Part shown: positions 33,198 to 41,446 of the stretch, in pieces
Position numbering within the stretch: the stretch's first letter is position 1
How the letters are laid out: each line of letters begins with the position of its first letter
DNA from: Acetanaerobacterium elongatum
GTDB lineage: Bacteria > Bacillota > Clostridia > Oscillospirales > Ruminococcaceae
NCBI RefSeq assembly: GCF_900103835.1
Contig: NZ_FNID01000001.1
Coordinates: 1-64,000, forward strand
Reading direction: 5' to 3'
DNA: 64,000 bases
The notes under the pieces: model-generated
The model's database searches: none
The model's input: the letters and a program-made list of their open reading frames with translations, nothing else
What the model was told of the DNA's origin: nothing
Made by a program: the position numbers and the translations under genes

Positions 33198-33211
33198 TAA
33201 ACGCGCGTTTA
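33198..33211. promoter_or_regulatory. LacI-type operator upstream of the LacI gene
   Basis: A perfect 14-bp palindrome, TAAACGCGCGTTTA, with the central CG of LacI-family sites, about 100 bases before the LacI start codon. Confidence 0.7.
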
Positions 33212-33364
33212 CAATTGTTATTATAAATGAACCGGCGTCCAAAAGCAAACATTTTTCGATGAAAGGATAGACAATTTTACCGGGTGGTTTTCGGTGGATT
33301 TGTAAGATAGTTATTAGTGTGATTTCCCCTTTTCTGCACCTAATCAATCCTATAAATCAGGTAA

Positions 33365-34486
33365 CTACTGTTGATCTTCGGCTTTTTGATCCGCATTACT
33401 GTACATCTTCCTGATCTTTCTGTTTTTTATCTCTGCAATTATCCAGATAATAACGGGCAGAATCACCTGCATGGGGAAGGCATAGTAAGGGTACACCTTA
33501 AATGCCCAAAGCCGCATCTGCATAATGTTATCGTATATAATCTGTGCAAATAGAATCATCAGTACTCCAATTTGTATGATAATCGACCGATAGCTTTTAA
33601 GGTTCAATAGCTTTTCAATCCCTTTGCCCGCAACCATCATACAAACAGACGTTTTAACAAACACGCCGAATACAAAGACGAAAGATACGGTTATCTCTAT
33701 TCTTTCAATTACATTTCCAATGCTGATACGGCTAACCGCCTCGTAGGAGGGGAAGTAGAAACTGCCGAGCATATTACCGAGCACTGCAATATTTCGCACT
33801 GTTGTAATGGTTATAATTGCAGCAGCAATAACCACCCCTAAAAAATAAACCTTTTTGGGTGACTTCGGAGTTTTTAATGCATCGAAAACCCCCATAAAAA
33901 CTACGGTCTCGGCAAAAGGGAACGCAAAAGCCGAATAACCGTCTTTCAACACGGGTGTAATACCGTTTCCGAGCACAGGCTTAAGATAATTAATATGCAG
34001 CTGTGGTAATGCAAGCAGCTGTACTATTAACAAAATGAGAAAGATGCCCGGAAGAAAATATGTAGTAGTTCTTCCCAACACCTCTACGCCCAGCCGGGCA
34101 GCTATAATGCATACCATACCCATTGCAACAAGCGGTATAATCATTGGTGTTTCCGGCATGGCAAATGAATTCATGAATTCTCCAAAGTTTCGAAGCACCA
34201 GAGAACCAAGGTGAAAGGCATATAAAGTATATACCACCGTAACGAATTTGCCTGCTATCTTACCAATGACGAGCGTTAAGATGTCGAATAAATCCTTTTG
34301 AGGGTACAGTGTGAGGATTCTTGAGTAGATTAACAGTACGGGAACAGCCATTACAAAACCTGTAATTGAAGAAAGCCATGCATCATTCTTAGAACTGCCG
34401 CTCACCCCCACAATAAGTGTGCTGCCGATTATAAAAGAGATCAGCAGACATATGGCCTCTTTATCGATGATTTGTTCCTTCCGCAT
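33365..34486 (-). CDS. Spore germination receptor subunit B (GerAB-type permease)
   Basis: 373 residues with about ten hydrophobic segments, the APC-like permease fold of the GerAB/KinB family. Typical features include an early CLLISFIIGSTLIVG helix and the FAFPFAETVVFMGVF segment near the middle. It acts in the spore inner membrane as the germinant-sensing subunit. AAAGGG precedes the ATG. It is last in the operon, 30 bases after the small two-helix gene. The germinant is unknown. Confidence 0.9.
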   Translation of the reverse strand: MRKEQIIDKEAICLLISFIIGSTLIVGVSGSSKNDAWLSSITGFVMAVPVLLIYSRILTLYPQKDLFDILTLVIGKIAGKFVTVVYTLYAFHLGSLVLRNFGEFMNSFAMPETPMIIPLVAMGMVCIIAARLGVEVLGRTTTYFLPGIFLILLIVQLLALPQLHINYLKPVLGNGITPVLKDGYSAFAFPFAETVVFMGVFDALKTPKSPKKVYFLGVVIAAAIITITTVRNIAVLGNMLGSFYFPSYEAVSRISIGNVIERIEITVSFVFVFGVFVKTSVCMMVAGKGIEKLLNLKSYRSIIIQIGVLMILFAQIIYDNIMQMRLWAFKVYPYYAFPMQVILPVIIWIIAEIKNRKIRKMYSNADQKAEDQQ

Positions 34487-34516
34487 TTGGTTTCCTACCC
34501 TTTATTCAATATTCTT

Positions 34517-34738
34517 TTACTTTCCAAAGATTGAGGTTATCAGCTCGCATATAGGAAGTTCTGGGCTAGGTATTTTCACTTTAAGGCATAGCAATACGGC
34601 AACAGTAAATGATATCCCTGTTAAAGTGACATTTACCCAAAAATCTGCCCACAGCTTTTTCTTATATAAAGGTTTAATATCAAATATGAATAATAAAAAG
34701 TATAGTAGAACCGTAAGCGCAAGCATCTCTGTAACCAT
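34517..34738 (-). CDS. Small two-helix protein inside the germination operon (D-subunit-like)
   Basis: 73 residues with two membrane helices: ALTVLLYFLLFIF and TLTGISFTVAVLLCLKV, joined by a basic loop (KPLYKKKLWADFW). A conserved gene position between the C and B subunits and this size and topology match the small D-subunit proteins reported in some GerA-type operons of Bacillus. The match is by size, topology and position, not by a sequence search. GGAAAGG lies close to the ATG. Confidence 0.72.
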   Translation of the reverse strand: MVTEMLALTVLLYFLLFIFDIKPLYKKKLWADFWVNVTLTGISFTVAVLLCLKVKIPSPELPICELITSIFGK

Positions 34739-34816
34739 GCCTTTCCGGTTTTATAACTGAATAAATTTTTTCTCTGACGGCCAATGAAACAGCCCGTGTT
34801 TCAAGATATGCAAGGA

Positions 34817-35977
34817 TTAGCTGCTTTCTGACTCCTGCAGATTACGCGTGTAACCTGCACTGTTTTTAATGTGCACCGTAGCTGTCACGTTTATCTTCAG
34901 ACTTTTAAAGACATCATTCCAATTACTGCTCACACTATTCCACACCTTCACTCTGTCTTCCCTGAGCTTTCCTCCAAACCCGAAAATGTCTGCACCATAC
35001 TGCATCTTAATCTTTTCAATCAGAGCTTCGACCCTTTGCTTTAATACAGCTCCTGCCAGCTTTTCAAGCTGTACCCGGCCCTCTTCTTCAATAAAGTTAC
35101 CGTTACCGCTAATTTCACCAATGGAAACCGTAGTTTCAATGTCTATATTCATCTGAATATCGTTGCCCTGTATAACCGGTGAGGTTTTTGTTTTGCTGCC
35201 AAAAATCTCAAGGGCTATTCGGGTGGGGGTTCCCCTGACCTGCACCTCTTCCGTTAATATTCCGCCCTTTATCTCATCCTTGATAAAGCTCAGATACTTG
35301 GTTTCTTCCCCGTCCAGCATGCCTGCAAGCTTATCGTCCTTGATGATTGCTACGCCCATAATCTGAGCAACTGTTTTTTTCTCCGCTTGCTTTAGGCCAA
35401 TTGTTGGAATAACGGTCGCCGCTTTGCCGGACTGTGAATCGATAGCAAATTGCAGTATGTCGGTTTTAGGAGCTTTGCTTAAACTCTTCTCGTTAGTGAT
35501 AATTTGGCCTAATTGAAACGATTTGATGTCTTCTGTGTTTTCCGGAATATCAAAAATCTCCCTTGCCGTTTCTGCCTGCGAAACAAGTATCAAGGTTTCT
35601 TCACGGGTTTCTGGATCGCGGCCATACCAGTCCAGAATTTTGCCTACCCCTTCACGGGCTACGGTCTCGCTTAGGATAAGCACTTTTGCATGGCTCCAAT
35701 AAAGCTTTTTACCCGAAACCGATATCATATTCCTAGCCGCATCAAACATCGTCTTCCCTTCACCCGTAATTAACTCGGATGTTGTTTTGGTATCTTTCCC
35801 TCCTCCAATCTTGACGACCTCTGCCGTAAGCTTATACTGCCCGCTTTGCTCCTTATCAACCGCCACGCCTGCAACAATCGAGAATTCATCAACCTCCCTG
35901 TAATTTAGGCAACCGGCAAAGAATATACAACTGATTAGCAGCATTAATGTAAGCAGTGTTGCTTTGATTCTTTTCAT
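34817..35977 (-). CDS. Spore germination lipoprotein, Ger(x)C family
   Basis: 386 residues with a lipoprotein signal ending FAGC (Cys23) followed by NYREVDEFSIVAGVAVDKEQ, the start of the Ger(x)C family. Later parts have the MISVSGKKLYWSHAKVLILS and DWYGRDPETREETLILVSQ blocks of domain 1 and a C-terminal LKINVTATVHIKNSAG. The ATG at 35977 places the signal peptide at the start; an upstream ATG at 36031 adds 18 non-signal residues. It should sit on the outer face of the inner spore membrane with GerA and GerB. Confidence 0.9.
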   Translation of the reverse strand: MKRIKATLLTLMLLISCIFFAGCLNYREVDEFSIVAGVAVDKEQSGQYKLTAEVVKIGGGKDTKTTSELITGEGKTMFDAARNMISVSGKKLYWSHAKVLILSETVAREGVGKILDWYGRDPETREETLILVSQAETAREIFDIPENTEDIKSFQLGQIITNEKSLSKAPKTDILQFAIDSQSGKAATVIPTIGLKQAEKKTVAQIMGVAIIKDDKLAGMLDGEETKYLSFIKDEIKGGILTEEVQVRGTPTRIALEIFGSKTKTSPVIQGNDIQMNIDIETTVSIGEISGNGNFIEEEGRVQLEKLAGAVLKQRVEALIEKIKMQYGADIFGFGGKLREDRVKVWNSVSSNWNDVFKSLKINVTATVHIKNSAGYTRNLQESESS

Positions 35978-36054
35978 AGAAGAGCCAAGCCTTTCCCAAT
36001 TCTCATGCTTTAGTATGAAACGTGATTTCAAAGCATGTGCTAAAATCCTAAACC

Positions 36055-37608
36055 TTACCCCTTTTCGTTTTTGCTCTGAGGCTGTCTGGGTAAGTCTCTG
36101 CCCCCTATAATCTTAGGTCTTGTGGTCATCATCCACCATGGGGCGCGAATCCATGCATCCTGTCCATCATGGTTCTGAGCCTTTGTAACATTCATCATGT
36201 AGGGTACACCGAAAGAGCGTATGCTCATCAAGTGCAGATAAAGAATAATAAAGCACAGCAAAAAGCCGTAGATACCGAGAAACGCCGCACCTAACAGCAG
36301 TAACGTACGAAAGATGATTGTCGCACTGATGAAGTTCATGTTAATTAGTGTCGTAATACCTGTAATGGCGGTTACAATAATCACCGGTGCACTTACCAGT
36401 TTCGCTTCTACAGCCGCCTGCCCCAGAACAAGTGACCCCACAATGCTTACGGTCTGGCCGATGGGCGTGGGCATACGGACACCTACCTCACGCAAAACAT
36501 CGAAGATGAACAGCATAATAAACAACGAAGCAACCGTTGGTATGGGCACATTCTGTCTGGATGAAGAGATACTCAGCAGCATGGGAGTAGGCAGCATTTC
36601 CTGATGATAGGTTACAAGAGACAGAAAGATAGCCGGAATGGTAATGGATGTTACCGCGGTAAAGCCACGAATCAGCCGGTTCATGGTTGCAAAGATATAG
36701 TTGTTGTAGTAATCCTCATTTGCCTGAAAGTTTTCTACCACTACATAGGGTACCGTTAGCACGAAGGGGCTGCCGTCAACAAACAGGGCTATTCTGCCTT
36801 CGAGCAGCTTGGCCGCAATTACATCCGGGCGTTCGGTGGAACCGACTGTTTCAAAAGGTGAATAGGGGGCATCCTTAATCAGTTCCTGGATGTAACCGGA
36901 ATCGATAATTCCGTCAATCTTTATCTTTTCCAGCCGCTGTTCCAATTGGCTTAATACGTCCATTGAAGCCAAATTTCCAATATAGCAGATGCAGGTTCTG
37001 GTGTGTGTTCTTTCCCCAATTTCCTTAAACCTGAATTTCAACTGCGGGTTCTTTATCTTGCGCCGCAGGAGCGAGAGGTTCACCAGTATCGATTCCGTAA
37101 AACCCTCTCTTGGTCCACGCACAACCTTTGCAGAATCGGGCTCGGTTACTGAGCGTATCTGCCAACCCTTTGTGCTAATAATCAGGGCTTTGTCGTAGCC
37201 ATCGAGCAGAAAAAGAGTGTCGCCGTAGATTATCGAGCCGACGATTTCGTTAATATCCGCTTTCTCTTTTACATCATTGGATACAATAACCTTGCACATT
37301 AGTTCATTTAACAGATTATCGCTTTCAATATTCACCGACAAATCGTTTCGGAGCACCGGCAGGATAATATTTTGGTTAATAATCTCGGAGTTCACCATAC
37401 CATCGATATACAGAATACAGCACCGGGCAGCTTTAAGGTTCTTATTTTGGAACTCTCTTATCACCAGAGTTTCGTCGTTTTCAAAAATGCTCTTAAACAG
37501 AGCGATATTTTTTTCAAGCGTCTTACTTAGGCCTAAGTATTCGGCAGTATTTGCTTCTTTGCCCGTTGGGCTGTCTTTAGGCTTTTTCTTGAATAGGTTG
37601 TTCAGCAT
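36055..37608 (-). CDS. Spore germination receptor subunit A (GerAA)
   Basis: 517 residues. The soluble N-terminal half (about 1-280) holds VIREFQNKNLKAARCCILYI and RTCICYIGNLASMDVLSQL, and the C-terminal half has about five or six helices with ALFVDGSPFVLTVPYVVVEN and VGSLVLGQAAVEAKLVSAP, all typical of GerA. The first gene of the order A-C-small-B. AGGGTG precedes the ATG, and a hairpin separates it from spoIVA upstream. Confidence 0.93.
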   Translation of the reverse strand: MLNNLFKKKPKDSPTGKEANTAEYLGLSKTLEKNIALFKSIFENDETLVIREFQNKNLKAARCCILYIDGMVNSEIINQNIILPVLRNDLSVNIESDNLLNELMCKVIVSNDVKEKADINEIVGSIIYGDTLFLLDGYDKALIISTKGWQIRSVTEPDSAKVVRGPREGFTESILVNLSLLRRKIKNPQLKFRFKEIGERTHTRTCICYIGNLASMDVLSQLEQRLEKIKIDGIIDSGYIQELIKDAPYSPFETVGSTERPDVIAAKLLEGRIALFVDGSPFVLTVPYVVVENFQANEDYYNNYIFATMNRLIRGFTAVTSITIPAIFLSLVTYHQEMLPTPMLLSISSSRQNVPIPTVASLFIMLFIFDVLREVGVRMPTPIGQTVSIVGSLVLGQAAVEAKLVSAPVIIVTAITGITTLINMNFISATIIFRTLLLLGAAFLGIYGFLLCFIILYLHLMSIRSFGVPYMMNVTKAQNHDGQDAWIRAPWWMMTTRPKIIGGRDLPRQPQSKNEKG

Positions 37609-37650
37609 GATATCACCCTGTTAAATTGTTCCCTGTTTTGCCCATAAAAT

Positions 37651-37689
37651 ACCGCAACCGCCGTGGTTATATCCCACAGCGGTTGCGGT
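37651..37689 (-). terminator. Hairpin between spoIVA and the germination operon
   Basis: An 11-bp stem (ACCGCAACCGC / GCGGTTGCGGT) with extra GTGG / CCAC pairing inside. A short ATTTTAT run follows on the minus strand. Its position 24 bases after the spoIVA stop codon suggests a terminator or attenuator. It leaves only about 40 bases for a separate germination-operon promoter. Confidence 0.75.
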
Positions 37690-37712
37690 GTGCAAATATG
37701 CGCGGCGTGAGG

Positions 37713-39191
37713 TTAGAGAATGATACAGATCAGACCGCCGCAGCCCTCGTTGATGATGCGTTCAATCGTCTCCTGCAGCTTTTGTCTGGCGTCGGCGGGC
37801 ATACGGTAGAGCTTGTTGTTGAGGCCCTCGTTCACCAGCTCGTGCAGCGACTTGCCAAAGATATTGGAGCTCCAGATCTTGCGCGGGTTCTCTTCAAACT
37901 CCTTAAGCAGGTACATCACCAGCTCCTCCGACTGTTTCTCGGAGCCCACGATGGGCGAAACCTCGGTGGTGATATTCGCCTTCATCATGTGGATGGAGGG
38001 CGCCGAGGCCTTGAGCCTTACACCGAACTTGCCGTTCTGCTTGACAATCTCCGGCTCCTCCAGTGAAAGCTCCTCAATGCTCGGGCGTACGATGCCGTAG
38101 CCGGTGGCGGCCACCTCGTCGATGGCGTTCTTTACCTTGTCGTAGTCCTTCTTCATGTTGGCAAGGTGAATCATCACGGGCATGAGCTCCGCCTCGGACT
38201 TAATCTCCAGCCCCGTTGCCTCGCCTAGTATTTTATAGAATAAATCCCCCGCTACCCCTACCTCAACCTTTGCGCTTCCCTTACCCATGTCGATGCCCTT
38301 CACCGCCATGGAGTTGACATACTCGCAGTCGCACACCATGTTGAGCTTCTGCTCCACGTCGCTTGCGTGGCGTATGCCGGAGGCGGCTTCCTTAATGGCA
38401 TCGCATACGGCAGCTTTGAGCCAGTGATCGTTCTTTAAGGTCATAATCCACTTCGGGATATCGACCAGAATCTCCTTAATCGGGAACTCGTTGAGTACGG
38501 TTGCGATAATCTCGCGGATATCGGCCTCCTCCAGCCGCAGACAGTTGGCCGCCAATACCGGTACCTGATGCTTTGCCTCCAGCCGCTCACGCAGTTCCTG
38601 CGTTTCGGGGTTTTCGGGGTTGCGGCAGTTGAGCAGCACCACAAACGGCTTGTTGATCTCCTTCAGCTCGCCGATTACCCGCTCTTCGGCCTCTTCGTAT
38701 TCCGCGCGCGGAATCTCGCTGATGGAGCCGTCGGTGGTTACCACCAGGCCGATGGTGGAGTGCTCGCGGATAACCTTCTGCGTGCCGATTTCCGCCGCCA
38801 TGTTGAAGGGTATCTCGCTTTCAAACCACGGGGTTTGCACCATGCGCGGGTTGTCGTTTTCAATATATCCGATAGCGCTCGGCACGATATAGCCCACGCA
38901 GTCGATCATGCGAACGCGCAGGTTCACGTTGCCGTCAAGTGTAATCTCCACCGCCTCTTCGGGCACGAACTTCGGCTCGGTTGTCATAATGGTTCGCCCT
39001 GCCGCCGACTGCGGCAGCTCATCGTTTGCGCGCTCACGCTTGAATTCATTGCCGATATTGGGCAGCACCAGCGACTCCATAAAGCGCTTGATAAAGGTCG
39101 ACTTTCCGGTTCGAACCGGGCCAACCACGCCTATGTAGATGTTTCCGTCGGTACGCTTCGCAATATCTGCATAGATGTTACGGCTATCCAC
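37713..39191 (-). CDS. spoIVA: Stage IV sporulation protein A
   Basis: 492 residues, the family length. Walker A is GPVRTGKST (24-32) for the ATP hydrolysis that drives polymerisation into the coat basement layer around the forespore. The start GTG has GGGGG nine bases upstream. C-terminal residues ending GCGGLICIIL form the conserved tail that associates with SpoVM. sipL precedes it by 18 bases, so they are co-expressed. Confidence 0.95.
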   Translation of the reverse strand: MDSRNIYADIAKRTDGNIYIGVVGPVRTGKSTFIKRFMESLVLPNIGNEFKRERANDELPQSAAGRTIMTTEPKFVPEEAVEITLDGNVNLRVRMIDCVGYIVPSAIGYIENDNPRMVQTPWFESEIPFNMAAEIGTQKVIREHSTIGLVVTTDGSISEIPRAEYEEAEERVIGELKEINKPFVVLLNCRNPENPETQELRERLEAKHQVPVLAANCLRLEEADIREIIATVLNEFPIKEILVDIPKWIMTLKNDHWLKAAVCDAIKEAASGIRHASDVEQKLNMVCDCEYVNSMAVKGIDMGKGSAKVEVGVAGDLFYKILGEATGLEIKSEAELMPVMIHLANMKKDYDKVKNAIDEVAATGYGIVRPSIEELSLEEPEIVKQNGKFGVRLKASAPSIHMMKANITTEVSPIVGSEKQSEELVMYLLKEFEENPRKIWSSNIFGKSLHELVNEGLNNKLYRMPADARQKLQETIERIINEGCGGLICIIL

Positions 39192-39209
39192 CTGTAATCC
39201 CCCTTTACT

Positions 39210-40763
39210 TTATTGCTCGTCAGATACGGCGAAGGTTGGTATCAACAGCATACAGCGGTCTCTAAGGGTTTCGTCGGCTAGGTCGTTGTGGCTGGCAATC
39301 CGCTGTGCCGAGGTATTGTAGCGCTTGGCAATGTCCCAAACCGATTCATCCTTCTCGGCGAAATAGATGGTCAGCGCGGCGGCTTCCTCCGCCTTCTTGG
39401 GTGCCGCTTCGTTTACCTTGATATCGGTAAGCACATTCTGCTTGTCGGCACTAAGTATCGAAGCGTTTACGGCAATGGTATTTTGCACCTCTATCTTACC
39501 GTTGACCGGGGTAAACTTGGTATCCTTTACCTGTGCGCCTGCGCTTGCGGTCATGTTCTCGGCGGGATTTTGCAGCGGGCTGCGATACTCCATATCGGAG
39601 GTTCGCTCGTAATAGCCGTTTTCACCGTTTGCATGTTCTACCAGCATTCCGGTTTTGAGGGTTCCGGCAAGTGTAAGCTCGTTATTTTCAATCCCGGCGC
39701 TCTTAACATTCACCTCGCTCCAAACATCCAGCACACGGTTGATGTTATCGTCAGGCATATCAAGCACACTCTTAACCGTGTACTCATCACTGACGATGCC
39801 GTTGAGCCTCTCTACGGCAATGGGCTTGGTTTGGTAGTCGGATTCATACTTTGTGGAGTACATATCCACCACCGCGGGCACCTCGGCGTTATTATAGGCC
39901 TTTACGCCGTAGTTGATATCGGCGTTCAGCGCTACGGTTCTGGCTTCCCCCTCGCCGTTGGCCTTCGGCTCGGCGGTAACGCTGTTTACCGAAAGGGTGA
40001 CGGCGCACTGCGAGTTTTCGTCTACACCGTCCACATCAATGATCTGGCTAACCGGAAGGGTATACTCCATGGTATCTACCCCGCCGTTTCTTTCATCGGT
40101 GGTGTATACGATATGCTCGGTAAGCTCACCTTTGAGAATAATCTTGTTGGCAATCACCTTGTAATCTGATACCACACATACGCCGTTGCTGCGGATAATA
40201 CTTGCTATCGGCGGCTTGCTGTTCGGTACCTCCAGCTCTTCCTTTACCGTGAAGCTGCGGCTTACATTGGCGATCATACGGCTGTTCTGCAGCATCTTGC
40301 GTTTTAGCTCTACATTCATGCCCGCGGCCTCGCTGACAATCTGCTCGCTTTTCTGGGCGGTTACCTTGGCACATACACTCAGCGAGCCCTTCACATCCAG
40401 CCGACGCGATGAAACGGGACGACAGTTGACGTAATCGGTGCTTACGCCGGTTTCCACCATAGCGTTCTCGGCGGTGGTTCTGATATCAATCACGGTGGTA
40501 AAGGGCAGCTTGTGCTCGTAGCTGCGCAGGCGGCGGCTGTCGTCAAGATAGATTACAGTGAGCGTTGCGGTGCCGTCTATCGTGACCTTTTCGCCAATCA
40601 ACTGCCTTGTTGTAACCGCAGCGCGGATATCACACTTCAGCACCCTCAGGATATCGGGACAGTAATCGGGCAAGATCAGGTCGGCCTCTACCGGCTGCTG
40701 TACACATCCGTCGTATACTGTTTCATTTATGGTAACAGCCTGTTTATTGACCATAAGCTCCAT
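39210..40763 (-). CDS. sipL: SpoIVA-interacting protein, DUF3794 repeats plus C-terminal LysM
   Basis: 517 residues made of DUF3794/SPOCS repeats (for instance VYDGCVQQPVEADLILPDYC in the first and VSDYKVIANKIILKGELTEH in the second) and a C-terminal LysM domain (about 462-510: IYFAEKDESVWDIAKRYNTS). This architecture and the position directly upstream of spoIVA match SipL of Clostridioides difficile, which binds SpoIVA through its LysM domain in coat assembly. AAAGGAG precedes the ATG. Confidence 0.9.
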   Translation of the reverse strand: MELMVNKQAVTINETVYDGCVQQPVEADLILPDYCPDILRVLKCDIRAAVTTRQLIGEKVTIDGTATLTVIYLDDSRRLRSYEHKLPFTTVIDIRTTAENAMVETGVSTDYVNCRPVSSRRLDVKGSLSVCAKVTAQKSEQIVSEAAGMNVELKRKMLQNSRMIANVSRSFTVKEELEVPNSKPPIASIIRSNGVCVVSDYKVIANKIILKGELTEHIVYTTDERNGGVDTMEYTLPVSQIIDVDGVDENSQCAVTLSVNSVTAEPKANGEGEARTVALNADINYGVKAYNNAEVPAVVDMYSTKYESDYQTKPIAVERLNGIVSDEYTVKSVLDMPDDNINRVLDVWSEVNVKSAGIENNELTLAGTLKTGMLVEHANGENGYYERTSDMEYRSPLQNPAENMTASAGAQVKDTKFTPVNGKIEVQNTIAVNASILSADKQNVLTDIKVNEAAPKKAEEAAALTIYFAEKDESVWDIAKRYNTSAQRIASHNDLADETLRDRCMLLIPTFAVSDEQ

Positions 40764-40829
40764 AAAGATTCCTCTCCTTTATCAGTTTTCTAAGAAATAG
40801 ATATTCACCCCATGTCCAATATATGCAAG

Positions 40830-40857
40830 AAAGCCCTCTGTTAAAACAGAGGGCTTT
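40830..40857 (-). terminator. Intrinsic terminator after spoVM
   Basis: A perfect 13-bp stem (AAAGCCCTCTGTT / AACAGAGGGCTTT) with a 2-nt loop separates spoVM from sipL. T-rich flanks lie on both sides. Confidence 0.8.
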
Positions 40858-40881
40858 GGGATTTTTTATGTCTTATGTATA

Positions 40882-40965
40882 TCAGCAGTCTTTCTTTTTT
40901 ATTCGGAAGATCATCCGAAGGATTCCCGATAAGAATTTGGGGCTTTTTACGACGATTACCTTCAT
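40882..40965 (-). CDS. spoVM: Stage V sporulation protein M, 27 residues
   Basis: A very short gene, easily missed. The peptide begins MKVIVVKSPKFLSGILRMIF and ends RIKKKDC. It matches SpoVM in length and in the key PKFL/G pattern with proline at position 9 (Bacillus subtilis has KLPKFLGGIVRAM). SpoVM is an amphipathic helix that binds the curved forespore membrane and recruits SpoIVA. AAGGGGTG lies at proper spacing before the ATG. spoIVA and sipL lie immediately beyond, consistent with this job. Confidence 0.93.
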   Translation of the reverse strand: MKVIVVKSPKFLSGILRMIFRIKKKDC

Positions 40966-41034
40966 GCTTTCACCCCTTTGATGTGAATTGCTTTATTGCT
41001 AAAGCATTACCGTGCAAAGCATTGTATCACCCTG

Positions 41035-41217
41035 CTACCACCAGAAGTTTCGGAAACACCGGCAGGCTAAGATGACAATAATCAGTGAACAGAGGAGAAT
41101 GGTAAATCTAACGGAGCAAAACCATGAAAGAAACATTCCGAGGCCCATTGCAAACGCAACAAGCGGGAACCATCCCCCGAAGCAACCGCCGCGCCTGCCC
41201 CCGCACCGTCTGCGCAT
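41035..41217 (-). CDS. Small Gly/Cys-rich membrane protein upstream of spoVM
   Basis: 60 residues. An Arg/Gly/Cys-rich head (MRRRCGGRRGGCFGG) is followed by two closely spaced hydrophobic segments (FPLVAFAMGLGMFLSWF and FTILLCSLIIVILACRC). Small membrane proteins with a central GMFLSxFC-like turn are frequent in Clostridia, but I cannot name a family. The ATG at 41217 has AAGGAAAGG about eleven bases upstream. It is 69 bases before spoVM in the same direction, so sporulation expression is possible. Confidence 0.6.
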   Translation of the reverse strand: MRRRCGGRRGGCFGGWFPLVAFAMGLGMFLSWFCSVRFTILLCSLIIVILACRCFRNFWW

Positions 41218-41394
41218 TGCACGACCAACCCTTTCCTTGGAACGGTGAACCCTATGCTTAAGGTATTCATTACCCATCCAATTTCGGCGCATTTTTTCCG
41301 CGGCGTTATTGTTCCTAACCCATTATACGTTTATAGGACGGGGATGGTGATGATTAAAGCAGTACAGCAGTCAACTTCTTACGATTGCACAAAA

Positions 41395-41424
41395 AAGAGG
41401 GAAACCTCTTTCGGTTTCCCTCTT
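41395..41424 (-). terminator. Intrinsic terminator after tuf
   Basis: A perfect 12-bp stem (AAGAGGGAAACC / GGTTTCCCTCTT) with a 6-nt loop and T residues on the minus strand. Confidence 0.92.
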
Positions 41425-41446
41425 ATAAACCCTATTCAGGTTTTAA

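Noticed and set aside
38568-39197. Plus-strand frame of 209 codons over spoIVA
   Set aside because: It is wholly antisense to a well-conserved gene and matches no family.
41012-41248. Plus-strand frame rich in Pro/Arg/His
   Set aside because: It is antisense to the small membrane protein, which has the better ribosome binding site and hydrophobic pattern.
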